The notes below the pieces were generated by a model. The model made no database searches. It saw only the letters and a list, made by a program, of their open reading frames with translations, and was not told the DNA's origin. Below are positions 22,724-32,700 of a DNA stretch of 64,000 nt, in pieces. Numbering within the stretch: the stretch's first letter is position 1; each line of letters begins with the position of its first letter. The DNA is from Staphylotrichum longicolle (lineage: Eukaryota > Ascomycota > Sordariomycetes > Sordariales > Chaetomiaceae): contig JAHCVI010000004.1 in assembly GCA_019096155.1 (NCBI GenBank), positions 2,046,001 through 2,110,000 on the forward strand. The letters are read 5' to 3'. The translations under genes and the position numbers were made by a program.

Positions 22724-23178
22724 CGGTGGAATGAAGGAAGGTTGGAAGTGGGATTCATTTGTTGGGACAACCGGCTCATCCGGGTTCGATTTGGTTTAAA
22801 GTCATGGTGTTGGTTCCTAGTGTTTGAGCACAACATGTTCGTCTATCTGTTGATATGTGAGGGTTGCCAAAGACTCAAGGCGAGGTCGACAGTCCGGTTA
22901 GCATCAACATGACCGGGCTCTTGTGAATTGCTTTGCGCAGTTACGGCGCTGCACCTCTGAAAGTTCCGTGGGACGATCCCGTTGCTTTTCACAACATGCC
23001 ATTGCAAGAGGACAGCCTCAACCCGCGAATTACCCTGTACCTTAGGCACGTCATTAACCAAACCCTCCATCCATCGCAACCTCTTGCCAGACTTCCCTCC
23101 CAACACAGAACCTGCCTCTGTCCTTATCCCTTCGACATGTCTCCCCTAGATTAACACAGTTCATCATGCTCCCCTGAA
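22724..23178. other. Intergenic between convergent genes, no gene seen
   Basis: This is a shared 3' region with nothing recognised. Confidence 0.5.
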
Positions 23179-24722
23179 TCACTTTGGAAGTTCGGCGACA
23201 GTCGGTCGGTATGTAGCTGGCGGCCGGTCGGTATGCAGCAGGCGGCCGACCAGTTCGATGTCCGGGCTCGGTCCCGAGGCCAGCTCATGCATCGCCGGCA
23301 ACTCGGCCGGGATCCGCGAAGAGTCGTACGTCATGTGGGATTGCGCACTCGCGTATGATTGCGGGTCCTCATACGGGCTCGGAGAGTAGTATGCGGTCGT
23401 AGGCGAGGAATACCATGGCTGGTGCTGGTGCTGGTGCTGGACACCCGCCACGGCGGGCGCGCCCTCGTGGTACTGCCAATATGACATGGGGAACTGGTCC
23501 TGGTGGAGCGTTGTAGGCGGCATGACGTTGGGTGTGTGATCATGCATGCTCGCAGGGGGCGGTGAGTTGGCAGCCGTCCTCTGCAGCCGTCTGCGTCTTC
23601 TCCACATCATGTATGCTGGGACCATGAGAGGGAACGTAGCGATTCCAAAGACGACAACCAGAGCGATACCCGCGCCTTTTGCTGTTTTCTTGGCTGCCTT
23701 GGCAATCTTGACCCGTCTTCGGGGCGTTGGGCTGCTGCGTACAGCAATGGCTGGAGATGTAGGACCAGCGAGGGTTGGTGCTGCGATGTCTGATGCGGCA
23801 AAGTTTGGTGGCGCGTTGGGCTCTGACGCAGAGCTCGAGGAGACGGACACCCTCGGGGGATGAGTAGATGGGGCCCAGCTCGAAAGTTCAATCACCGGCG
23901 ACAAAGGGGGGGGCGGCCTATAAGCCTCGAACGCAATGCCATCGGCTTGTAAGGGTGGTTGGTGACTCTCACTTGCTTCTGGCTTCTCCGTGGCACCCGG
24001 CTCGTCCAACATGTTCGCCCCATTTGCGGGTGGGGGTGGAAGGGCAGGGGCATCGCCAGCTGTCGTGAGCATGATGAAGCTGCCAAGAGTACTCGTCGAG
24101 TTGATCTTCTCCAAGAGCATGTCGTACTTCTTCTTCTCCATTAGATACTTTTGCGTGTAGTGCTCCTTTTCGATCATCAGCTCCCGGATCCTTGCCCGGT
24201 GGCTCGAGACCGAGGCACCATGCGGCTCTCTGCGATCGTTAGTCTTGCGATGCTAGGGGCAATAATGCATGCCGACTGGACTCACTCTGCCGCCATCTGG
24301 GTTCCATGGATAATAACACCCATCAAAAGGTTCAAATTTCCCTTCATGCGGTCCAAGTTTGACCGCAGCAGCTCAATCTTGGAATCGCGAAAGTAGATGG
24401 TCCATTTGGCCATGCTGCCGGTGCTGCGGATCTTGGCGATGACATCCTCCATAGCCTGGAAGATGGCCTGACACTCGGCCACGGCATCCTGGGTGAGGCG
24501 GATTGTGTCTTCCGACACAATGGCCTGCACTTTGGTGTCCTGGAGGCGCGTTCCGAGCTGCGAGATGATGCGCGACGTGAAGTCGATATCCTTGTCGAGC
24601 CCCTTGAGGCGCTTCTCGATGCCAACGACGGCAGCGCCGTAGTCGTGCAGGGTCTTTGAGAGACTCAGCCCAAACGACGCCACTTGGACGATGGATGAGA
24701 CGAGGGCGAGGATCTCAGCCAT
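23179..24722 (-). CDS. STAND N-terminal-domain protein with one membrane helix and no NTPase
   Basis: Two exons (24722-24286, 24229-23179; 56-nt intron, GTGAGT donor) give 495 residues. The N-terminus (MAEILALVSSIVQVASFGLSL, then long amphipathic helices to about residue 150) matches the fungal N-terminal domain found on STAND/NLR-type proteins. No NTPase or repeat domain follows. Instead there is a coiled-coil-like stretch (about 155-190) and a Pro/Ser-rich linker. One hydrophobic helix follows (GIALVVVFGIATFPLMVPAYMM), bounded by KKTAKG and WRRRRRLQR. The tail is Pro/Tyr/His-rich. The architecture looks like a membrane-tethered adaptor or effector. That role is inference: fungal NLRs often signal through partners sharing an N-terminal domain, but the NLR at 29.8-34.9 kb does not visibly carry this same domain. 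Confidence 0.7.
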
Positions 24723-25418
24723 GGTTGTGGCGGCATCATGATGGCTCCCTCAGGCCTTCATCATTTTGTCTCGGCTGGGCGACTGGATTCACTGGAACAG
24801 GTCGAGTCGTGAGATGCTGTGGGAAAGCCTCACCTGGGGTGTTTGTTGAGGTCGCGTCGCTAGCGTACTGCGGCTGTGCATGGAGACCAGTTCAGCTGCA
24901 CGAGAGACTCTGGGTTTCTTGGCAGGCAGACACGTGGATGGCGTTCTTGTCTGATGAGGCTTGACACCCGAACCAGACTGATTCTGGACTAGCAGCTTGT
25001 GAATCCTGTATTGTTTGCCAGTTAGGAACGAGATCGGCAGGTAAGGCAGATAAGTGATTCGAGTTGGCGATGTACACCCAGTGTTCCCAATGATGGCTTC
25101 TAGCATTTGCAGACAGACTCTCAGCTCCAGGAAGACGGGACGCAACGATTAGAACCGGAGACCCGCTGGAAGCGCATAGAATACATGTACGTCTCATCAG
25201 GGGTCCTGTCCTGCTAAAACACATTTGTGGGCATCGCTTTGCTCAACAAGAAAGAGACTTGAAGTGATGCAAGGCTTATTGGCAAGCATCAAATGGTGCA
25301 ATGTCCCATATTTCACGAGGAACTTCTCTGTTGTCTCTGTCCCGCCCCACGACGTCTGAGCAATCTTGTGCCCACATATGTTTGACTGCCGGTCTCAAGC
25401 ATAACAATTACCCAATCA
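24723..25418. other. Intergenic upstream of tRNA-Arg, no protein gene seen
   Basis: This is the probable promoter of the minus-strand STAND-N gene. Nothing else was recognised. Confidence 0.5.
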
Positions 25419-25496
25419 GGTCCGCTGGCTCAATGGCAGAGCGTCTGACTACGATGAGTGATCAGGAGGTTCCAGGTTCGACCCCTGGGTGGATCG
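25419..25496 (+). tRNA. tRNA-Arg (anticodon ACG) with a 6-nt intron
   Basis: A complete cloverleaf can be folded. The acceptor GGTCCGC (25419-25425) pairs with GTGGATC (two G-U pairs). The D stem is GCTC/GAGC. The anticodon stem TCTGA (25444-25448) pairs with TCAGG (25462-25466). The T arm is CCAGG-TTCGACC-CCTGG, and the discriminator base is G. The anticodon ACG is at 25451-25453. The loop is 13 nt; placing the intron at the standard position after base 37 gives the 6-nt intron 25455-25460 and restores a 7-nt loop. Box A (TGGCTCAATGG) and box B (GGTTCGACCCC) are present. ACG is read as ICG after deamination and decodes CGU/CGC/CGA. Confidence 0.93.
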
Positions 25497-25498
25497 AC

Positions 25499-25502
25499 TT
25501 TT
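25499..25502 (+). terminator. RNA polymerase III T-run terminator
   Basis: TTTT begins two bases after the tRNA discriminator base, as expected for Pol III termination. Confidence 0.75.
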
Positions 25503-25798
25503 GCTGGTGGCTCCACCACAAACTCACTTTTTCCGCTTTTTGCCCCTTTTTGAGACTTGGGCTTGTCCTCAGTCTCTCAATGCTGGTTGATCACTGTCTC
25601 CGCAGGGCAGTGGAGCGGTAGGGGAGAGAAAAGATGCATTTGTTAACTGTCGAATCTGAAGGTTGTGATAATTAATGTCATTAGTTGGGTATTCACATCA
25701 TCCATGGCGAGCCCATTAGGTATCTAAGGTATCCATCTCAACATCCCAAAATCATTAATACCCCATCCCAAACTCATATCAAACTTCGCATTCCATAA

Positions 25799-26766
25799 TC
25801 AGAACCCGAGGAAGGTAGCAACCAAAAGACTCCCAACCAACCCCCACACCCCCACGGCCTTCATGCTCGCCCCAGAAGGAGAAGAAGGGGGCTTGCACTG
25901 CGCCGAGGGGTTCGCCGTCTTCTCGGCGCCACCGGTGATGGCCACATCATAGCGGTAGTAATCACTCCCCGACATGGTCGTTGTGCTCGAGATAAAGGTA
26001 GACTTGTTGTCGACCGTGCCACCGACCGTTGCCGAGCAGACGGCCTCGGTGGTGCCCCGGAGGTCGCAGGCCTCCATCACCGTGGCCGTCACGTCGGAGC
26101 CCCTGGTCCTGGTGGCGGTGGCTGTAGAGACGCGGTACGTCGAGGATCCCGCTGTCAGGGTGGCAACCTGGAACGTAATGTTAGTTTGACTATTACTGAA
26201 AGATGAAGAATGCAACTCGTGCGCGCGTTGGGACTAGACTTACGACGGCGTCGGCACCACACTGTTTTGAGGGGATGTAGGCCGGACCGGATGTGCAGCG
26301 GAGGGCAAAGGTGGTTTCGCCACCGCAGACGTCGACAATCGAGGCGGCGTACTCTAGTGACGGCAACTCGCCGTCGATAAACATGTTGACGGTGGGGACG
26401 CTGGACCCATTTCTCGCGACAACTAGCCTGGGGAACTGGCCGCGCGCAGCGACGTCTGGTCCGGGGGCCTGGAAGGCATTGAGGAAATCGGTGTTGGCAC
26501 CGGCCGAGTTGGCGAGGTTGAAGGCCATGGCGACTGTCTTGTGTGATATGGCTCAGATCTGAGTTTGTGAAATCAAGATTTTTCCAAGAACAGGCACCTG
26601 CTGAGGGCGGCTCATCGTCCTCCTTATAAGGTGCCGGAGCCGAGATGAAGGATGCCTCGGTGCTTGGCGGCGGATTTTGCCAAGCCGGTCGGTCCCAATA
26701 AGCCACAAGATCTGCCCCCACTAGCGGCAGGGCTGTGACAAACAAAAACAGAACAAACGCAAATCC
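25799..26766 (-). CDS. Secreted, probably GPI-anchored protein of unknown function (start unresolved)
   Basis: Three exons are supported: first exon ending at 26598, then 26533-26244, then 26167-25799. The introns are 64 and 76 nt and the joins keep frame. The first exon encodes a signal-peptide-like stretch (GFAFVLFLFVTALPLVGA) from about 26766. That frame has no ATG before an in-frame stop at 26821-26823, so the start is missing, lies in another exon, or is hidden by an indel. Later parts have paired cysteines (IVDVCGG, FALRCTSG, SKQCGAD, MEACDLR, EAVCSAT). The C-terminal hydrophobic tail (VGVWGLVGSLLVATFLGF) follows a Ser/Pro-rich stretch. This is the layout of fungal GPI-anchored cell-wall or surface proteins. 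No family was recognised. Confidence 0.65.
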
Positions 26767-26820
26767 TAACTCTCCTTGTTTGACGATTCTCGCTCCAAAT
26801 ACGTCGAGAGTAGTATCATT

Positions 26821-27993
26821 CTAAGCCCCTCGGAAAATCCTACTCGACTACGCTCTTTACCAGCCCGCAGCACGTGCAGCCAGGCAGCAGGAGGTAGAAA
26901 AGCCCAGGTGAGTCATGGTACCGTCCGCGCCCTCACAAAAGTTCTGGGTTGCAGTGCTAACCCACCGGCACGACTCCCGTCTCACGACAAACGGTCTGCA
27001 TTGTACCTGCTTTTGGTCTGATCCACCGAGCGCGCTTGGCTCGAAATGGCAACTCATTCTGTCCTCATTGCCGCGCCGCGAGGACGGGACCGACGGGGGC
27101 TATGCATGAATCCCGAAGTTTTTTATTTTTCTGCTGCCTGTTCATGCGATGTCAACCTGGTGCCTTATTTTACCAGTGTAACCCGCCAAGAGATCGGGCT
27201 GAAGTAACAAGGTCCCTTGCATAAGGTACCTAATGCATCCAATCATCCACGGCGACCAACCATTCTGTCGCCATGGGTACGCCTTTGGTCATGTGGGTTG
27301 CAAGAGGGCGCAGAATTCGGATATGGGGTCGATGGATGAATTTCCAACGTACCTATGAACCGACACAACGATTCCAATCGAGACTTTTCGAGGGTGCTCC
27401 GCACCCTTTCCAGACATGTCATTCCACTTCGACCCCGCTCCTCAGCTCAGCCTTGAGGAACCGATTAGGGTCGAGGTCGTTGTGCCACTCCATCTTCTTC
27501 ATCGACTTCATCCATCCTTCGAGCCTGTTTCACCGCCTTGGTATCCATGACATCGGTCTTAACCGCATTACATTTGCCTGTTTGTCAAGGAGGACGGCGA
27601 AGGGATTCTTCTCGTACCGAGAGAGGTCACGGGGCAGGATCGCAAGGAGGAAAATGAATGGGCCGAAGGAATACGTGATGTCTCCAAGACTAGAACTGCC
27701 CTCGCTTTAAAATTGTGTTCCATGGCGTTGTACAACAGAGTCCAACGTGAGGAGCGACTATCAATGCCTCTATATCATAACGGCGAAACTTGCCGTTGCC
27801 TCAGGTACCTTACCTAAGGTAGGTACGGTAGTCTACGTGGTGACTGCAAGGTAGGGGTGACAAGGCTGATCCGCTTCCCTGACTTCGAACCACATTTCCT
27901 GCTTTTGTCACGTAGCTGACAAAAGAGCCTCTCCCCTGCCTCAAGTGCAACTGCCGTAATGTGTTCCTTGTGCTAGTATTGGGGTACATCACA
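26821..27993. other. Intergenic, no gene seen
   Basis: About 1.2 kb with short frames only. A TTCGAA near 27885 was checked as a T-loop and does not belong to a foldable tRNA. Confidence 0.5.
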
Positions 27994-29293
27994 TCAAAGA
28001 AAGTCGCTCAGTTCCAGTCCGTCCATCTGCAGTTCTGCTCTCCCTATGGCACTCTGGACACATTTGTCAAGCTCGCACAAACCCTCAACGGATGACTCGC
28101 CAAAAGAAGAGTTAACAGCTGCGTTGCCGAACTGATACGCGGAGCCCACGATGAAACTCGACCCGGTCAATGCCGGACTGGGCGAGGACTCACCTCCAAA
28201 CGACGTCCAGGGAGATGACTCTCCCGGCCGCTTGGGAGTTGCCGTGCATCTGTGGCGCTGTAAACAACAATTGCCGGTGGCGGAGCCGCGACGATGAGAT
28301 CTGGTACAGCCTGAAGAGTTCCCATACCAGGCTGGGGCCTCAATCTCTCGGACGCGATCTATAAATTCCGAAAGACTCGTCCCATCCTGGAGCGGCTGAC
28401 TTGATCCATCACCCAGGAGGTCGTACATTTTCTCCACCAGAGTACCGAGCTGTATACGCCTGCACGCTGAGTTGCAACCGCCCTGACCCGAGAGAAATGT
28501 GTACTTCAGGGTGTCGAGACACACGGCAATTTCCTCAGCGATGTTCGTCCGACGGGTATTTATTGCGTCTGCACATTGTCAGCGGTGTCATGTCCTTTCT
28601 GTAACTTAGGTTTGTCGACCTGAATCGGACTCTCCTGCCTCAACAGCAACTCGGCAACTTACCAACAACCGCGGGTGGGATCGGAAGCTCCAGTGTCTCC
28701 AAATCCCCAGGACACTGTCTGATGGCGACTCTGGTGGCCTGTCGAAAAGCCTCGGCGTCCTGAAACACACAGGCAATGCACAGCCAAAGCATGCTGTTTC
28801 TTCCGTAGGAAACAGGCAGCGTCTTTCGCAGACCCTGGATCCACCGGGCACCCATGAACTGGCCGATTTCGTGCATCTGATAATAGTCGACGATGACGGC
28901 GATCTTGGCCAGTTGCTCCACGTCAACCTCCAAGGGAACTTGTGACCATCTGTGATGAAGGATGCTCATTATGATAACCAGGGCCTTGACATCCCACCCT
29001 TCTGCACGAATCTCGCGTGGGCTTTCCGTTTCGCGGACAAAGCTTTCGCTCCATCCTCCTGTCAGCGCAGCCTTGAGTACGGGAGACGCCAGGATGAGAT
29101 GGCGCGACGAGACAAGAAAGGTGATTGGCTCGTGGCGCTCCACGGGCCCTTCTCCGGTTGCGACGGGCTGTTCATCGGTTGACGAGGGCTCGGCCGGATA
29201 AGTTTCGTCGTCGGGCCATACAGCAAAAGGCGCATCGGGGTTCTCAAGTTTGAATACGACGTCCCCCAGAGAATCAAATACATGGTCGTACAT
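27994..29293 (-). CDS. BTB/POZ-domain protein (fungal)
   Basis: There are two exons, 29293-28663 and 28568-27994, with a 94-nt intron (GTAAGT donor, CAG acceptor, split Asp codon). An alternative Met at 29383 would add 30 Arg/Ser-rich residues; 29293 is preferred because the domain-like sequence begins there (MYDHVFDSLGDVVFKL). The fungal BTB fold is seen in FLVSSRHLILASPVLKAAL, then IRAEGWDVKALVIIMSILHH and EVDVEQLAKIAVIVDYYQ. BTB domains mediate dimerisation and often recruit Cullin-3 ligases. The second exon is Ser/Cys-rich without a known domain. The gene ends on the same strand and about 480 bp downstream of the large NLR gene. Confidence 0.78.
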
Positions 29294-29768
29294 GATCGCG
29301 AGTAGAACGGATGTGGGACTGCTGGTGGAGACCAGGTGAGATGTGCGACGCGGAGACCAAAATGGGCAGAGTCGCCTCCGCACCTAAACGCGGCCCAATG
29401 ACCAATTGCAGGGAAAACGCACGTGGTCAGCCAGAGTCCGCAGACCCAAAAATGCCACTCTTTCAAATGTGTCGCTTCGTCGAGAAACTTGGAAGTTCTC
29501 CGTGCTGGGGACTTACTCCATGGCGCGTGAGCGGTCCACTGCGCGCTCTCTTTGTCGATAGTTTGTACCAGAGTTTCACATGAATTCGATCTGAACAATC
29601 GGTATAGATGCGACTGCGTGTTCTGCAGTACAGCGGGAAGGGAGGGTTCGTTAAGACCACGCTATGACTGTGACACAGTAGGAGAAAGGATTTGCAGGCG
29701 TCAGTATCGTCAAGTCATAATCAGATTACCCGGTGAAATCGAAATGCATCCAATGTCGCCTCCCACGA
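29294..29768. other. Intergenic between BTB gene and NLR gene
   Basis: About 475 bp: the BTB promoter and the 3' end of the NLR. No gene seen. Confidence 0.5.
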
Positions 29769-32700
29769 TTAGCCAACAACCACCACCTCCTCACTCGTCA
29801 CCTGCACCGCAGCCGTCTTCTCCGCCTCCTCCTTCCCACTCAGCACCACCAGCTTCACCACCGCCGGCTCCTCCTTCTCCGCCCCCTCCGCCTTCACCTC
29901 ACTCTTCCACTTGAATCCCCCATCCCCGTCCCTCCCAAAGTTCGTCTCAAAACAAACCTCCTCATGCAGCCCCAGCACGGGGAACAGCCGCCCCTCGACC
30001 CCCTTGACAACCTTCTCCAGCCGCACCCATTCTTCGTAAACCAAATCTCCCCTTGCCAAGTCCACCCCCGGCACGACCGTGTCGCCCACCGCATACCTCA
30101 GCTCTTCCACCGTGCGATCCGAGCTCAGCTCCTCGCCCGAGGAATACACCTCCCCCGGTGTCCGAGTGATACCCCCAGCTCCGGGCCGTCGAGGGCCCGT
30201 CGCTGCCGACCCACCACCGGGGAACTCGAGCGCGGCGCCGCCGAGCGTGCAGAACCCGACCGCCATCTCGGGCCACTCCCTGTCCCCCTTCCCACCGGGG
30301 ACGTCCAGGAGGGTCACCTCGAAGTAGTACCCTCCAGCCCGGGGGGCAGCGGGCGGTCGGCCGACACGCAGACGCGCTTGCCCGAGGTGTGCAGCACGCG
30401 CGTGCCGCCCTCGCAGACGCTCGCCGCGCCGACGGGCGTCGTCGCGGGGAAGTGGGTGGCCCACTGGGCGGGGAGCAGGCTGGCCCAGGCGGCCTGGCGC
30501 TTCAGGAAGGCCTCGGCGTCCTTGCGGCCAAAGTGGCGCGCCAGGTCGAGGGGCGTCCAGCCGAAGCGGTCCGGGCGGTTGAGGTTGATGTTGGGGTTGA
30601 GGGACGACAGGGCGGAGAGGAGGGCGACGCTGCCGTTGGCGGCGCAGACGGCGACGAGGTCCGGGTCCGAGGTGGCGGCGGCGGGCGCGGCGGTGATGAG
30701 CTGGGAGAGGATGTCTTCGTACGAGGTGGTCTTGGTGGCGACGGACCAGCGCTCGTAGGCGAGGGCGAGGGCGGTGCGGGATTGGGAGTCCGGGAGGGAC
30801 GGGTCGGCGCCGGCGGCTAGGAGGGCGCGCACGCACGCGGCGTGGCCGTTGATGGCGGCGCGGTGGAGAGCGGTCATGCCCTTCTTGGTGTCGCTGGCGT
30901 TGAGAGCGAGGGAGACGGTGTCGGACGGGGAAGCGAGGGAGATGAGCTTGGAGACGACCTTGTCGAAGCCGTGGTCGGCAGCTTGCCGCAGGACGGTGCG
31001 GCCGCTTCGCGAGGGCTTGTTGATTTCGGCAAGGGACAGGTTGCGCTCGATGAGCGCGTCGAGGATGAGCAGAGCGGCCTCCTCGTCCTTGCTGAGGCAG
31101 GCGCAGAAGAGTGGCGACCAGCCGTGCTTGTCGAGGAGGTTGACCTGCTTGCTGTACTTGAGAAGGACGCGGACAGCGTCGACAAGGCCCTTTCTAGCAG
31201 CGGTGTGCAGGGCAATTCTGTTCAACTTGTCGGTGATATCCGGGTCCGCACCGTGCTCCAGCAAAAGGTCCACGCACTTGCTGTGGCCGAAGAAGGTCGC
31301 TTCGTGAACGGCGGTTGTGCCGTGGAGATCCGGGTCGTCCATCTCGAGGACTTCCGACTGCAAGAGAATCTTGAGGTTCTCAAACTGGCCGTTAGTGCAG
31401 ACCATCTGCAGTGGTCTTGCAGACATGGCGTTCTCCGAGTTGGTGTCAGCATTGTGCTTGACAAAGGCCTCGAGAAGCGGTCCAGGCACCTCCCGCCTTG
31501 TGAGCAGCACGTGAAGTGGAGGGAATTTCCAGTCATCCTCCGGATGAACTGCGTTAATATCCACCCCGTGGGCCAGCAAGAGGTCGAGAACCGCCGGATC
31601 GTCCCCTCTGGTGGCGAAGTACTGCAGCGCATTGTAATGCGCTACAGAGCAAGTGATACGAGGGTCCGCTCCGTGGTCCAAGAGCATCTGGACTCCGTCG
31701 ACAGTGACTTCGCCCTTGATGAACCAAAGGTGAAACGCGGTGCGACCCACGTCATTCTCGGCGTTGACATCGGCGCCTTGCTCCAGCAGCAGCTTTAGGG
31801 TCTCAATGGAGCGGCCTGAGCACGCTGCGGCCTGCAAGGGGCTGTATCCTCCCGACAGCCCGTTCAGTTCCTCTCCACGATCTAGGAGGTGTCGTACCCA
31901 GCTGGTCAGCCCGAGATACGCGGCGACATGAAGAGGCTTATGCGGCCCGCTGGCGAACCGGAAGAGTTGATACTCATCCTCGGGCTCGGGGTAGTTGCTC
32001 TGCCAAGCCTTGAACACCTCAGGAGTCTCGAACACGAACTTGTCAAGCTCTGCCATCAGGGCTGCCCAGTCGCTACTTTCCTTGCGCTCGTCTGCCGGCC
32101 ACAGCTCCTCTGCACGCCGCAGATGCCAGGGCCAGTACTGGAGTTCGTACCGAACACGAGTGGGGTTGTCGTCCTCGCCCTCATCCGTCGTAACCCCTTG
32201 AATCTCATCGATGTCTTGTTCGTAAATGGGCGGTTTCGTTAAATCCTCGTCGTCAATGGAAACCTCGGTACAGTAACCATCTTGACCCTCTTGGAGATAA
32301 TCGTCCACGGTCTTCTCATTGTTTGCATCATCCTCAGCTTCGTCGCCGCCCTCAGCCTCGGGGGCTGTTGTTGCGGTATCTCCTTGCTCGCCGTCCTGTT
32401 GAGCACTTTCCGCGTCTTCTGTGTCGGAACTATCCTCAGACTCACTGTCCACGTCCAGCAGGCCGGCCCTCCGCTGGAACAGGCGGTTGTTCAAATGACG
32501 CAGACAAGTCAGTGCCATCTGGAGATGGGCTTCCTTGGGGTCGATGTACAAGCGCTTGGCGGCAGTCCGCACAGATCCGCATCGAGCGCAGAGATGGTCG
32601 TGGTCTTCCTCCACCTCGTGAATGTCGGCGGCAGATTTGATAAAGTACTCTGCAACAGCCATGGCGTCGGATTCGTAGACCCAAACTCTGCCATCAGACT

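Noticed and set aside
27880..27900. TTCGAA considered as the T-loop of a second tRNA
   Set aside because: The flanking bases do not form a T stem and no acceptor or D arm is present.
30842..31798. 318-codon plus-strand frame
   Set aside because: It is antisense to the ankyrin repeats of the NLR gene.
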